DNA from: Prauserella shujinwangii
GTDB taxonomy: Bacteria; Actinomycetota; Actinomycetes; Mycobacteriales; Pseudonocardiaceae
NCBI RefSeq assembly: GCF_003001955.1
Contig: NZ_PVNH01000008.1
Location: forward strand, 124,001-188,000
DNA length: 64,000 bases
Direction of reading: 5' to 3'
Shown here: positions 51,448-62,936 of the stretch, one piece after another
How the letters are laid out: the number at the start of each line of letters is the position of its first letter
Numbering within the stretch: the first letter of the stretch is position 1
Notes under the pieces: model-generated
The model's database searches: none
Told to the model about the DNA's origin: nothing
What the model saw: only the letters and a program-made list of their open reading frames with translations
Made by a program: the position numbers and the translations under genes

Positions 51448-52599
51448 GTGGCGGACGTCGTCGTGCTCGGGGCGGGCCCCGCCGGGCTGGCGCTCGCGGG
51501 GGCGTGCGCCCGGGCGGGGCTGCACACGGTCGTGGCCGACCCCGACCCGCACCGCCCGTGGGCACGGACGTTCGGCCTGTGGCGCGACGAGCTGCCCGGC
51601 CTGCCCGCCGGGGCGGTCGCGGCCGCACCGGGCACCGCGCTGGCGGCGGGGCGGGAGCCGCACCCCGTGCCCCGCGAGTACGTGGTGCTGGACAACGCCG
51701 GGCTGCGCCGGTGGCTGGCCGACGACCGGGTCCGGCTGGTGAGCGGGCGCGCGGTGGCGGTACGGCACGGCGGCGCGGGCTCGTCGGTGGAGCTCGCGTC
51801 CGGCGAGCGGCTCCCGGCCAGGGTGGTCGCGGACGCCCGCGGCGCACCCGCCCGCCGGGTCCCCGGCGCCGAGCAGGTGGCCTACGGCCTGGTGCTGCCC
51901 GCGCGGGCGCTCCCCGGAGCGGACGACACGGCGGTGTTCATGGACTGGCGCGGCATCCCGCCGGGACCGGACCCCAGCTTCCTGTACCGGGTGCCGCTCG
52001 GCGACGGTCGCGTGCTGGCCGAGGAGACCTCGCTGGCGCGCAGGCCGGGGCTGGACCCGGCGGTGCTGGCCCGGCGGCTGCGCCGGCGGCTGGCGGCCGC
52101 CGGGGTGGACACCTCGGGGTGCTCCGAGGTGTCCGAGGAGCTGGTCCGGATCCCGCTCGACACGCCGCCGCCCCGGCCGGGGCGCACCGTGCCGTTCGGG
52201 GCCGCCGCCGGTCTCGTCCACCCGGCGACCGGGTACAGCGTGGCGGCGTCGCTGATTCTCGCACCGCGGGTGGCGGGCGCGATCGCCACCACGCTGCCGA
52301 GGGGTCCGGTAGCGGCGGTGCGGGCGGCCCGCGGGGAGGTGTGGTCGCCGAGCGCGCTGGCCGTGCACGTGCTGCGGCGGCACGCGCTGCGCGCGCTGCT
52401 CGCCCTGCCGCCCCGGGAGGTGCCGGGGTTCTTCGACGTGTTCTTCGCGCTGCCCGCCGAGCGGCAGCGCGCCTTCACGTCGGGCCGGGAGGATCTGCCG
52501 GGAACGGCGGCGGCGATGGCCGCCCTGTTCCGGTCGGTTCCGGGGCGGCTGCGGCCCACGCTGGCCGGGTTCGGCAGGCCCCGGCCCGCCCGCGCGTGA
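51448..52599 (+). CDS. Lycopene cyclase (CrtY/CrtL-like) family protein
   Basis: A 383-residue FAD/NAD(P)-dependent carotenoid cyclase-type protein. GTG 51448 starts directly at the Rossmann fold VVVLGAGPAGLALAGACA. Characteristic cyclase motifs are FMDWR, FLYRVPLGDGRVLAEETSLA and the C-terminal FGAAAGLVHPATGYSVAASL. These enzymes form beta-ionone rings on lycopene. No phytoene synthase or desaturase is encoded nearby, so the gene either completes a pathway located elsewhere or acts on another polyene. It is divergent from the dgt gene with only a 49-base gap. Confidence 0.83.
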   Translation: MADVVVLGAGPAGLALAGACARAGLHTVVADPDPHRPWARTFGLWRDELPGLPAGAVAAAPGTALAAGREPHPVPREYVVLDNAGLRRWLADDRVRLVSGRAVAVRHGGAGSSVELASGERLPARVVADARGAPARRVPGAEQVAYGLVLPARALPGADDTAVFMDWRGIPPGPDPSFLYRVPLGDGRVLAEETSLARRPGLDPAVLARRLRRRLAAAGVDTSGCSEVSEELVRIPLDTPPPRPGRTVPFGAAAGLVHPATGYSVAASLILAPRVAGAIATTLPRGPVAAVRAARGEVWSPSALAVHVLRRHALRALLALPPREVPGFFDVFFALPAERQRAFTSGREDLPGTAAAMAALFRSVPGRLRPTLAGFGRPRPARA

Positions 52600-52633
52600 G
52601 CACGTCGGCACGCACGCGCGGGCGAGCGGGCGG

Positions 52634-53068
52634 TCAGACCGTGAAGCCGAGGGCGCGCAGCTGCTCGCGGCCCTCGTCGGTGATCTTCTCCGGGCCCCAC
52701 GGCGGCATCCACACCCAGTTGATGCGGAAGTCGGAGACGAGCCCGGCGCCGCCGGTGAGCACCGACGCCGTCTGGTCCTCGATCACGTCGGTCAGCGGGC
52801 AGGCCGCCGACGTCAGCGTCATGTCGATGGTGGCGGTGTTGTCCGGCTCCACCCGGATGCCGTACACGAGGCCGAGGTCGACGACGTTGATGCCGAGCTC
52901 GGGGTCGACCACGTCGCGCATGGCCTCCTCGACGTCCTCGACCTTGGCGACGTCCGCGCTCGGCCGCGCCTGCTCGGGCAGGTCCGCGGCCGTGCGGCCG
53001 TCCCGGTGCTCCGGAGCCGGGTTCTCCGGATTCTCCGTGGTGGTGGCCTGGGTCTGTTCCTCGGTCAT
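52634..53068 (-). CDS. sufT: SufT/DUF59 Fe-S assembly factor
   Basis: A 144-residue MIP18/DUF59-type protein. VEEAMRDVVDPELGINVVDLGLVYGI and MTLTSAACPLTDVIE with a conserved Cys are the family marks; the N-terminal 45 residues are an extra acidic/Thr-rich tail. SufT helps deliver or maturate Fe-S clusters. It is the last gene of the sufR-B-D-C-S-U-T run, 46 bases after sufU, the same order as in mycobacteria. Confidence 0.92.
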   Translation of the reverse strand: MTEEQTQATTTENPENPAPEHRDGRTAADLPEQARPSADVAKVEDVEEAMRDVVDPELGINVVDLGLVYGIRVEPDNTATIDMTLTSAACPLTDVIEDQTASVLTGGAGLVSDFRINWVWMPPWGPEKITDEGREQLRALGFTV

Positions 53069-53114
53069 GAGCCTTCCACTCCCGTTCTTCGCGTCGCGGC
53101 AGCGCCGACGGCCG

Positions 53115-53578
53115 CTAGTCGATCACGGTCTTCGCCGCACGGTCGCCGTGCGGTGTCTGCGCCAGCGCGTCCTTGAACGCCATCCAGCCGAGCAGCGCGC
53201 ACTTCACGCGGGCCGGGTACTTGGCGACACCGGCGAACGCGACGCCGTCCTCCAGCACGTCCTCGTCCGGCTCGACCTGCCCCCGGCCCTGCATCAGCTC
53301 GACGAAGGCGTCCATCGTGCCCAGCGCCTCGTCGACGGTGTGCCCGACGACGAGGTCGGTGAGCACCGACGTCGCGGCCTGGCTGATCGAGCAGCCCTGG
53401 CCCTCGTACGAGACGTCGTCGATCGTGCCGTCGCCGACCCGGACACGCAGCGTCACCTCGTCGCCGCACGTCGGGTTGACCTGGAACGACTCACCGTCGT
53501 AGGGCTCCCGCAGGCCGCGGCCGTGCGGGTTCTTGTAGTGATCCAGGATGATCTCCTGGTACATGTTCTCCAGGTCCA

Positions 53579-53579
<1 letters not shown>
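53115..53579 (-). CDS. sufU: SufU, zinc-dependent sulfur-transfer / scaffold protein
   Basis: A 154-residue SufU. The three conserved cysteines lie in NPTCGDEV, GQGCSIS and KCALLGW, with the SufU-type insertion around LVVGHTVDEAL. It accepts persulfide sulfur from SufS through a zinc-bound site. ATG 53579 overlaps the sufS stop (ATGA). Confidence 0.95.
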
Positions 53580-55680
<2,101 letters not shown>

Positions 55681-55730
55681 GCCTCTTCGTTTCTCTCGTC
55701 AGTGGCTCAGAAGACGGTGGTGGAGCGCGC

Positions 55731-56906
55731 TCAGGCGCCGATCGCCTGCAGTTCGGCCTCGATCGCGTTCTCGAGCCGCTCGCGGACCTCCGGGATGTCG
55801 ATCCTCATGAGGATCTCGTGGAAGAAGCCGCGCACGACCAGCCTGCGTGCCTGCTCCTCCGCGATTCCCCGCGACTGCAGGTAGAACAACTGCTCGTCGT
55901 CGAACCTTCCCGTCGCGCTCGCGTGCCCGGCGCCCTCGATCTCGCCGGTCTCGATCTCCAGGTTCGGCACCGAGTCGGCGCGGGCGCCCTCGGTGAGCAC
56001 GAGGTTGCGGTTGAGCTCGAAGGTCTCGGTGCCCTCCGCCGCGGCGCGGATCAGCACGTCACCGATCCACACGGCGTGGGCGCCGTCGCCCTGCAGTGCC
56101 CCCTTGTAGAGCACGTTGGACTTGCAGTGCGGGGCCTCGTGGTCGACGAACAGCCGGTGCTCCTGGTGCTGGCCGGTGTCGGCGAAGTAGAGGCCGAGCA
56201 TGTCGACGTCGCCGCCGGGGCCCGCGAACGTGGCCGTGGGGCTGACCCGCACGAGGTCGCCGCCCAGCGTGACGACGATGTGCTTGAGCGTGGCGTCGCG
56301 GCCGAGCCGCAGGTGCTGCTCGGACACGTGCACGGCGTCGTCGGCCCAGTCCTGCACGCTGACCACGGTGAGCTGCGCGCCGTCGCCGATCACGAACTCG
56401 ACATTGTCGGCGTAGGTGCCGGAGCCGACGTGGTCGAGCACGATCGCCGCCTCCGCGAACCGCTCGGCGCGGACCTGCACGTGCCCGAACGCGGTCCTGC
56501 CCTCGCCGGGGCCGGTGATCCGGACGACCGTCGGCTTCGAGGCCTTGGTCTCCTTCGGCACGGTCACGAGCGTGGCGCCGGTGAACGCCGAGTACGCCTG
56601 CGCGGCGACCCGGTCGGAGGGCGTGCCCGCCTCGCCGAGGCGGGCATCGTCCCGGCCGACGGTCTCGACCCGCACCTCGGGCGCGGCCTCGGCGTCGACC
56701 TTGACCTCACCGGTGGCGGCCGCGGAGCCGTCGTGCAGGCCCCGCAGCCGCTTCATCGGGGTGAACCGCCAGTTCTCCTCGCGCCCGCCCGGGACCTCGA
56801 AGGCCTCGACGTCGTAGGAGGAGAACCGCTCCCCGCGGGAGGTCGCGGGGACGACCGCTTCGGCGGCCGAGGCTGTGTTGGCGGTGTTTTCCTCAGTCAC
56901 CGTCAT
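55731..56906 (-). CDS. sufD: SufD scaffold protein
   Basis: A 391-residue SufD with the beta-helix core (VEFVIGDGAQLTVVSVQDWA and H-rich turns) and the C-terminal SufC-binding region EEQARRLVVRGFFHEILMRI. It starts one base before the sufB stop region, so both are translated together. SufD pairs with SufB and contributes to iron acquisition and cluster formation. Confidence 0.95.
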   Translation of the reverse strand: MTVTEENTANTASAAEAVVPATSRGERFSSYDVEAFEVPGGREENWRFTPMKRLRGLHDGSAAATGEVKVDAEAAPEVRVETVGRDDARLGEAGTPSDRVAAQAYSAFTGATLVTVPKETKASKPTVVRITGPGEGRTAFGHVQVRAERFAEAAIVLDHVGSGTYADNVEFVIGDGAQLTVVSVQDWADDAVHVSEQHLRLGRDATLKHIVVTLGGDLVRVSPTATFAGPGGDVDMLGLYFADTGQHQEHRLFVDHEAPHCKSNVLYKGALQGDGAHAVWIGDVLIRAAAEGTETFELNRNLVLTEGARADSVPNLEIETGEIEGAGHASATGRFDDEQLFYLQSRGIAEEQARRLVVRGFFHEILMRIDIPEVRERLENAIEAELQAIGA

Positions 56907-56907
56907 G

Positions 56908-58356
56908 TCAGCCGACGGCTCCTTCCATCTGCAGCTCGATCAGGCGGTTCAGTTCCAGCGCGTACTCCATGGGCAGCTCGCGGGCGATCGGCTCGACGAA
57001 CCCGCGCACCACCATCGCCATCGCCTCGTCCTCGGTGAGGCCACGCGACATCAGGTAGAACAGCTGGTCCTCGCTGACCTTGGACACGGTGGCCTCGTGG
57101 CCCATGGACACGTCGTCGTTGCGGATGTCCACGTACGGGTACGTGTCCGACCGCGAGATCGTGTCCACCAGCAGCGCGTCGCACTTCACCGTGGACCGCG
57201 AGTGGTGCGCCCGCTTGGCGACCTTCACCAGGCCGCGGTAGGACGTGCGGCCGCCGCCCCTGGCCACCGACTTCGACACGATGGTCGAGGACGTGTGCGG
57301 CGCGAGGTGCTCCATCTTGGCGCCCGCGTCCTGGTGCTGGCCCTCGCCCGCGAACGCGACCGAGAGGACCTCGCCCTTGGCGTGCTCGCCCATCAGGAAG
57401 ACCGACGGGTACTTCATGGTGACCTTGGAGCCGATGTTGCCGTCGACCCACTCCATGGTCGCGCCCTCTTCGGCCTTGGCGCGCTTGGTGACCAGGTTGT
57501 AGACGTTGTTCGACCAGTTCTGGATCGTCGTGTAGCGGCAGCGGCCGCCCTTCTTCACGACGATCTCGACGACGGCCGAGTGCAGCGAGTCCGACTGGTA
57601 GATCGGCGCGGTGCAGCCCTCGACGTAGTGCACGTAGGCGTCCTCGTCGACGATGATCAGCGTCCGCTCGAACTGGCCCATGTTCTCCGTGTTGATCCGG
57701 AAGTAGGCCTGCAGCGGGATGTCGACGTGCACGCCCTTCGGCACGTAGATGAAGGAGCCGCCCGACCACACGGCGGTGTTCAGCGCGGAGAACTTGTTGT
57801 CACCGGCGGGGATGACGGAGCCGAAGTGCTCCTTGAAGATCTCCGGGTGCTCCCGCAGCGCCGTGTCGGTGTCGAGGAACAGCACGCCCTGCGACTCGAG
57901 GTCCTCCCGGATCTTGTGGTAGACGACCTCGGACTCGTACTGGGCGGCGACACCGGCGATCAGGCGCTGCTTCTCCGCCTCCGGGATGCCGAGCTTGTCG
58001 TAGGTGTTCTTGATGTCCTCGGGCAGCTCGTCCCAGCTGGTGGCCTGCTTCTCCGTGGACCGGACGAAGTACTTGATGTTGTCGAAGTCGATGCCCGACA
58101 GGTCGGCGCCCCAGTTCGGCATCGGCTTGCGCTCGAACAGCTTGAGCGCCTTGAGACGCGTCTCGCGCATCCACTCGGGCTCGTCCTTCTTCTCCGAGAT
58201 CTCGGAGACGACGTCCTCGTTCAGGCCACGCCGGGCCTTCGCACCGGCCTCGTCCGGGTCGGCCCAGCCGAACGCGTACTTGCCAAGGGAGTCGATGGTC
58301 TCTTCCTGGCTCAGCTGCGCGGTGGTGGGATTGCGCTGCTCGGCAGCGGCAGTCAT
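56908..58356 (-). CDS. sufB: SufB scaffold protein
   Basis: A 482-residue SufB, ATG 58356 behind [42 protein letters not shown] and GTSYRGLVK-like motifs are standard, and no intein is inserted, unlike in some mycobacterial sufB genes. It carries the nascent Fe-S cluster with SufC and SufD. The 169-base gap to sufR has no second clear promoter, so sufR may be the first gene of the operon. Confidence 0.96.
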   Translation of the reverse strand: MTAAAEQRNPTTAQLSQEETIDSLGKYAFGWADPDEAGAKARRGLNEDVVSEISEKKDEPEWMRETRLKALKLFERKPMPNWGADLSGIDFDNIKYFVRSTEKQATSWDELPEDIKNTYDKLGIPEAEKQRLIAGVAAQYESEVVYHKIREDLESQGVLFLDTDTALREHPEIFKEHFGSVIPAGDNKFSALNTAVWSGGSFIYVPKGVHVDIPLQAYFRINTENMGQFERTLIIVDEDAYVHYVEGCTAPIYQSDSLHSAVVEIVVKKGGRCRYTTIQNWSNNVYNLVTKRAKAEEGATMEWVDGNIGSKVTMKYPSVFLMGEHAKGEVLSVAFAGEGQHQDAGAKMEHLAPHTSSTIVSKSVARGGGRTSYRGLVKVAKRAHHSRSTVKCDALLVDTISRSDTYPYVDIRNDDVSMGHEATVSKVSEDQLFYLMSRGLTEDEAMAMVVRGFVEPIARELPMEYALELNRLIELQMEGAVG

Positions 58357-58525
58357 GCGGTTGTCCCTCCATTCGGAGCACGGTCATCCACGTGCGCGGC
58401 GACGGATGCGGGCAGCCAGGCGGCACCTGCGCGGCCCTGCCCCGCCACGGCAGCCGCATACCCGGGCCGCCGGTGACCGAAGCATCGCCACGACGCGTGC
58501 GTCGTCCTCACTTCTCGCTCCGTTC

Positions 58526-59269
58526 TCACGTTCGTCGATGACTTTCTTGCATACCCGGCGGGCTGTCCGCGGGTACGTGTGTGGTGCACGCGGCGTCACC
58601 GCGTGCGATGGTCGCCAGCCGCTGCACATGGGTCCCGAGCAGCTCGGCGAAGGCCTCCGTCTCGGCCTCGCACAGCTGCGGGAACTCGGCTGCCACGTGG
58701 GCGACCGGGCAGTGGTGCTGGCAGAGCTGCTCGCCCACGCCGACCCTGCGGGTCGACGCAGCGTAGCCCTCCCTGGTCAGGGCGGTGGCGAGGGCCTCCG
58801 CCCTGGTCGCGGGATCGCCGCTGCGCGTGATCGCGTCCCGGTGGGGTTCCACCAGTGACGCGACGCGCCGCTCGGCGAACGCGCGCACCGCCTCCTCGCC
58901 CGCGTGCTCGGCGAGGAACCGGATGGCGGACACCGCCAGGTCGTCGTAGGCGTGCCCGAACCGGGCTCGGCCCTGCTCGGTGAGCAGGAACAACTTGGCC
59001 GGTCGGCCCCGGCCCCTCGGGCCCCGCCGAGGCGCGTTCCTGGTCTCGGCCTCGTGGTCGGCGACCAGCGCGTCCAGATGCCTGCGCACCGCGGTGGGAC
59101 TGATCCCCAGTTCCTCCGCGACGGCCACCGCCGACAGGGGTCCCTGCTCGAGGAGCAGGCGGGCGACCTCGTGCCTGGTCCTGCCCTCGACCGAAGAGGC
59201 GGGGGCGGCCGGGGGCCCGGGGGCGCCGGAGGCCGGCTGGGCAGGGAGGTCCGCAGGCACGGGCCGCAC
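58526..59269 (-). CDS. sufR: SufR-type transcriptional regulator of the suf operon
   Basis: A 247-residue regulator (GTG 59269; GTG 59311 would give 261 residues but lies inside the promoter). The N-terminal winged HTH is TRHEVARLLLEQGPLSAVAVAEELGISPTAVRRHLDAL in pieces; the C-terminal cysteines in EQLCQHHCPVAHVAAEFPQLC are suited to bind an Fe-S cluster. SufR senses cluster status and represses the suf operon in cyanobacteria and mycobacteria. It is followed on the same strand by sufB and is divergent from the mptB gene. Confidence 0.88.
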   Translation of the reverse strand: MRPVPADLPAQPASGAPGPPAAPASSVEGRTRHEVARLLLEQGPLSAVAVAEELGISPTAVRRHLDALVADHEAETRNAPRRGPRGRGRPAKLFLLTEQGRARFGHAYDDLAVSAIRFLAEHAGEEAVRAFAERRVASLVEPHRDAITRSGDPATRAEALATALTREGYAASTRRVGVGEQLCQHHCPVAHVAAEFPQLCEAETEAFAELLGTHVQRLATIARGDAACTTHVPADSPPGMQESHRRT

Positions 59270-59308
59270 GCCCGCCTGCTCACCGGTCTCCCGGGCTCCC
59301 TGCTTTTT

Positions 59309-59323
59309 CACAACATAAGTGTG
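59309..59323. promoter_or_regulatory. Putative SufR operator over the sufR -10 box
   Basis: On the minus strand CACACTTATGTTGTG has inverted CACA/TGTG ends around a -10 hexamer TATGTT (59312-59317). The site is AT-richer than its neighbourhood and sits at the only good promoter of the suf operon. Arms are just four bases, so the call is tentative. Confidence 0.4.
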
Positions 59324-59405
59324 TCGTATTTCGCGGCCCCCGGCAAAGGGACACGAAATCCGAGTGACCGGACTCACGTCCAGCGGCACTCGATACGCTC
59401 TCGTG

Positions 59406-61061
59406 GTGGTTTCGGGCAAGAGCGGGACGCGGCAGCAGGACGTGCGCGACGGGCACGCCGCCGTCCCCGGGGCCGCCGTCCGCTCCCCCGTGCACCCCGG
59501 CGACCCGGAACCGCTCGACGCGGGCGAGGTCCGCGCGCTGAACGTCGTGCGCACGCTGGGCACGGTCGGCTCGCTGCTGCTGGCGTTCGGGGCGCTGGGC
59601 GCGGGCGCGGCGCCGGTGCTCAACCCCGTGCTCGGAATCCCGGTGCTCCGGCTGTTCGCCCGCATCCCCACCGTGTCGCTGGCCGTCGCGTTCGCCGGGA
59701 TGGGCCTCATGGTGCTCGCCTGGCTGCTGCTCGGCCGGTTCGCCCGGCCGAGACGGGCGCGGCTGGCGAGCGACGGGCAGCTGCTGCGCACGCTGGCGGC
59801 GTGGGTGATCCCGCTGGCCCTGATCCCCCCGCTGTTCTCCCGGGACGTCTACAGCTACCTCGCCCAGAGCGAGATCGTGCACCGCGGGATGGATCCCTAC
59901 GCCATGGGCCCCGCGGAGGCGCTCGGCGTCGCCGACCCGCTCACCGCGGGCGTGTCCAACCTGTGGCGGGAGACGCCCGCTCCGTACGGGCCGCTGTTCT
60001 TGCAGGTGGGCAGCTGGATCTCGGCGGTCGTCGGCACCAACGTGGCGGCGGGCGTGCTGTGGCAGCGGGCCCTCGCGCTCGCCGGCCTCGGCCTCATCCT
60101 GTGGGCGCTGCCCCGGCTCGCGCGCCGGTTCGGGGTGCAGCCCGCCACCGCGCTGTGGCTCGGGGCGCTCAACCCGCTCGTGCTCTTCCACCTGGTGGCG
60201 GGCGCGCACAACGAGGCGCTGGGGATCGGGCTGATGCTGGCCGGGCTGGAGATCGGGATCCGGCGGCTGCCGATCCGGGTCGCCGGGGACAGCCCGCCCC
60301 CGCTGGCGCCCGGCGAACTGCGCCACCTCGTGCTGGGGGCGGTGGTGATCTCGCTCGCCGCGATGGTGAAGATCCACGCCGTCGTCGCGCTGGGCTTCTT
60401 CGGGGTGATGATCGCGCGGCGCTGGCACGGCCGGATCACCGATCTGCTGCGTGCGGCCGCGCTGATGCTCACCGTCTTCGCCGTGGTGACCGTGGCCGTC
60501 GGGTTCAGCACCGGTCTCGGCTTCGGCTGGGTCGGGGCGCTGGGCACGCCCAGCGTCGTGTGGAGCTGGATCTCGCCGATCGCCGAGCTGGGCCAGATCG
60601 GCGGTGTGCTCGGGGTCGCGCTCGGGCTCGGCAACCACACCGCGGCGGTGATCGCGATCCTCGGCATGCTGGGCTACCTCGTGGCGGCCGCGATCACGGT
60701 CAAGTTCCTGTGGGACAGCTTCCGCTGGCGCTACCGGCCGATCATCGGCCTCGGCGTGTCGCTGGGCGCCTTCATGATGCTGCACGTGGCCATGCAGCCG
60801 TGGTGGCTGCTGTGGGCGGTGATCCCGCTCGCCGCGGCGGCGGGCACCTCCCGCTTCCGCGTGGCGGCGACCGCTCTCAGCGTGGTGCTCGCGCTGGTGA
60901 TCCCGCCGACCGGCAGCACGTTCGACGGGCGGTCCTACATCCTGCCGCAGGCCTACGTCGCGGGCGGGCTCATCATCCTCGGCGCGGCACTCGCGACGTG
61001 GCGTGCGGCGCCGCTGCTGTTCCGCCGGCGCGCGGACGGGACACCCGCCGACGCGAGCTAG
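59406..61061 (+). CDS. mptB: Alpha-(1->6)-mannosyltransferase MptB-like
   Basis: A 551-residue GT-C membrane glycosyltransferase with about 13 helices. GTG 59406 stands 6 bases after a -10 TACGCT; the adjacent GTG 59403 is less well spaced. The first extracytoplasmic loop has SRDVYSYLAQSEIVHRGMDPY with the catalytic Asp, and PAPYGPLFLQ is a second family motif. MptB primes the alpha-1,6-mannan backbone of lipomannan-like lipoglycans with polyprenyl-phosphate mannose. The arrangement next to sufR and upstream of an ABC pair and ctaA matches Rv1459c-Rv1456c. Confidence 0.88.
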   Translation: MVSGKSGTRQQDVRDGHAAVPGAAVRSPVHPGDPEPLDAGEVRALNVVRTLGTVGSLLLAFGALGAGAAPVLNPVLGIPVLRLFARIPTVSLAVAFAGMGLMVLAWLLLGRFARPRRARLASDGQLLRTLAAWVIPLALIPPLFSRDVYSYLAQSEIVHRGMDPYAMGPAEALGVADPLTAGVSNLWRETPAPYGPLFLQVGSWISAVVGTNVAAGVLWQRALALAGLGLILWALPRLARRFGVQPATALWLGALNPLVLFHLVAGAHNEALGIGLMLAGLEIGIRRLPIRVAGDSPPPLAPGELRHLVLGAVVISLAAMVKIHAVVALGFFGVMIARRWHGRITDLLRAAALMLTVFAVVTVAVGFSTGLGFGWVGALGTPSVVWSWISPIAELGQIGGVLGVALGLGNHTAAVIAILGMLGYLVAAAITVKFLWDSFRWRYRPIIGLGVSLGAFMMLHVAMQPWWLLWAVIPLAAAAGTSRFRVAATALSVVLALVIPPTGSTFDGRSYILPQAYVAGGLIILGAALATWRAAPLLFRRRADGTPADAS

Positions 61062-61084
61062 CACACGCCGTACCCTTGGTTTCC

Positions 61085-62008
61085 GTGGGTGACGCCGTCG
61101 AGATCACCGGACTGGTGAAGCGCTTCGGGTCCGTGACCGCGGTCGACGGCCTCGATCTGAAGATGCCGCGCGGCGGGCTGCTCGCCCTGCTCGGCCCGAA
61201 CGGCGCGGGCAAGACCACCACCGTGGAGATCTGCGAGGGTTTCGTCCGCCCGGACGAGGGCACCGTGCGCGTGCTCGGGCTCGACCCGCGCCGCGACGGC
61301 ACGGCGCTGCGGCCCCGGATCGGGGTCATGCCCCAGGGCGGCGGTGCCTACCCCGGAGTCCGCGCCGAGGAGATGCTGGGACTCGTGGCGGCGTGCGCGG
61401 CCGACCCGCTCGACCCCGCGTGGCTGCTCGACGTGCTCGGCCTCGGCGGCGCCCGGCGCACGCCGTTCAAGCGGCTCTCCGGCGGCCAGCAGCAACGGCT
61501 GTCCCTGGCGTGCGCGCTCGTCGGCAGGCCGGAGCTGGTGTTCCTCGACGAGCCGACCGCGGGCATGGACCCGCAGGCGCGGCGCCTGGTGTGGGACCTG
61601 CTGGAGGCGCTGCGCGCCGACGGCGTGAGCGTGCTGCTCACCACGCACCTTATGGAGGAGGCGGAGACGCTCGCCGACGACATCGTCATCGTCGACCGCG
61701 GGCGGGTGATCGCGCAGGGGTCGCCGAGCGCGCTGACCGCCGAGCACGCGGACGACGCCCAGCTGCGGTTCCGGGCCAGGCCGGGTCTCGACACCGAGCT
61801 GCTGTCCGCCGCGCTGCCCGAGGGCTACCTGGTGCGCGAGTCCGCGCCCGGCGCCTACCGGGTCGCCGGGATCGTCGACCCGCAGGTCGTGTCCACGGTG
61901 ACCGCGTGGTGCGCGCAGCAGGGCGTGCTCGCCGAGGAGCTGCACGTGGGCAAGCGGGACCTGGAAGAGGTCTTCCTCGAACTGACCGGACGGGAGCTGC
62001 GCACGTGA
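61085..62008 (+). CDS. ABC-2 type transporter ATPase
   Basis: A 307-residue ATPase, GTG 61085 shortly after a TACCCT box (61071-61076). Walker A is GPNGAGKTTTVE, the signature LSGGQQQRLSLA, Walker B LVFLDEPTAGMDP and the H-loop TTHLMEEAE. A C-terminal regulatory domain follows from about 220. The permease gene overlaps its stop (GTGA). It corresponds in position to Rv1458c; the exported molecule, perhaps a lipid or lipoglycan precursor, is unknown. Confidence 0.92.
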   Translation: MGDAVEITGLVKRFGSVTAVDGLDLKMPRGGLLALLGPNGAGKTTTVEICEGFVRPDEGTVRVLGLDPRRDGTALRPRIGVMPQGGGAYPGVRAEEMLGLVAACAADPLDPAWLLDVLGLGGARRTPFKRLSGGQQQRLSLACALVGRPELVFLDEPTAGMDPQARRLVWDLLEALRADGVSVLLTTHLMEEAETLADDIVIVDRGRVIAQGSPSALTAEHADDAQLRFRARPGLDTELLSAALPEGYLVRESAPGAYRVAGIVDPQVVSTVTAWCAQQGVLAEELHVGKRDLEEVFLELTGRELRT

Positions 62009-62808
62009 CGACCACGCCGTCCGCCGGCCGGCCGCGCTTCGCGCCGGGGACCTTCACCCCCGCGCCCGGGAGCGGGCGGCGCGGCCGGATGCTGCTGACC
62101 CACGCGCGGGTGGAGACCAGCCTCACCCTGCGGCACGGCGAGCAGATCCTGCTGACCCTGCTCATCCCGCTTGCCCTGCTCGTCGGCCTCAGCCTGCTCG
62201 ACATCCTGCCCACCGAGGGGTCCCTCGCCCGCGTGGACTGGATCACGCCGCGGATCCTCGCCCTCGCGGTCATGTCCTCGGCGTTCACCGGACAGGCCAT
62301 CGCACTGGGCTTCGACCGCAGGTACGGCGTGCTCAAGCGGTTGTCGGCGACCGCGCTGCCGCGCTGGCTGCTGGTGGCGGGCCGGCTCGCCGCCGCGCTC
62401 GTCGTCGTCGCGCTGCAGGTGGTGGTGCTCGGTGCGGTCGCCGCGCTGCTCGGCTGGGCGCCCAGCCTTTCCGGCGCCGCCTACGGAGTGGTGCTGCTCG
62501 TCGCGGGCACCCTGAGCTTCGGGGCGCTCGGTGTCCTGCTGGGCGGCTCCCTGCGCCCCGAGCTCGTGCTGGCGCTGGCGAACCTCGTGTGGTTCGTGCT
62601 GCTGCTGGCGGGCGGGATCCTGCTGGCCCCCGCGACGCTGCCCGGGGCGGCCGGGGACATCGTGGCGCTGCTGCCGTCCGGCGCGCTCGCCGAGGGCCTG
62701 CGGGCCGCCCTCACCGAGGGGACGGTGAGCTGGAGGCCGCTGGCCGTGCTGGCCGCATGGGGCGCTGTGGCCGCCGCCCTCGCCACCCGCACCACCCGCC
62801 TCACCTGA
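62005..62808 (+). CDS. ABC-2 type transporter permease
   Basis: A 267-residue permease with six helices, GTG 62005 overlapping the ATPase stop. After a Pro/Arg-rich cytoplasmic N-terminus, helices start at ILLTLLIPLALLVGLSLL; the ABC-2 loop with LALGFDRRYGVLKRLSATALPR is typical. It forms a dimer driven by the preceding ATPase and corresponds in place to Rv1457c. Confidence 0.9.
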   Translation: MTTTPSAGRPRFAPGTFTPAPGSGRRGRMLLTHARVETSLTLRHGEQILLTLLIPLALLVGLSLLDILPTEGSLARVDWITPRILALAVMSSAFTGQAIALGFDRRYGVLKRLSATALPRWLLVAGRLAAALVVVALQVVVLGAVAALLGWAPSLSGAAYGVVLLVAGTLSFGALGVLLGGSLRPELVLALANLVWFVLLLAGGILLAPATLPGAAGDIVALLPSGALAEGLRAALTEGTVSWRPLAVLAAWGAVAAALATRTTRLT

Positions 62809-62834
62809 CCACCACCCCGCCCACGGCGCGCGGG

Positions 62835-62885
62835 CGGTGAAGGCCACCATCAGTGCGCCGAACGCACCCGGGGTGGCCTTCACCG
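62835..62885. terminator. Inverted repeat between the ABC permease and ctaA genes
   Basis: Fourteen-base arms CGGTGAAGGCCACC (62835-62848) and GGTGGCCTTCACCG (62872-62885) surround a 23-base loop. Inside the loop GTGCG / CGCAC (62853-62867) could pair again; this inner core resembles those at 4060-4112 and 48944-49143. It follows the permease stop by 26 bases. Confidence 0.7.
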
Positions 62886-62936
62886 CGGGCGGGCACCGGC
62901 GCGAGCGGGCACTACGCACGGTCGTACACTCGGGCC

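Noticed and set aside
58904-62008. 1034-residue plus-strand protein
   Set aside because: The first two thirds are an Arg/Ala-rich shadow of sufR and mptB; only the ABC ATPase at the end is real.
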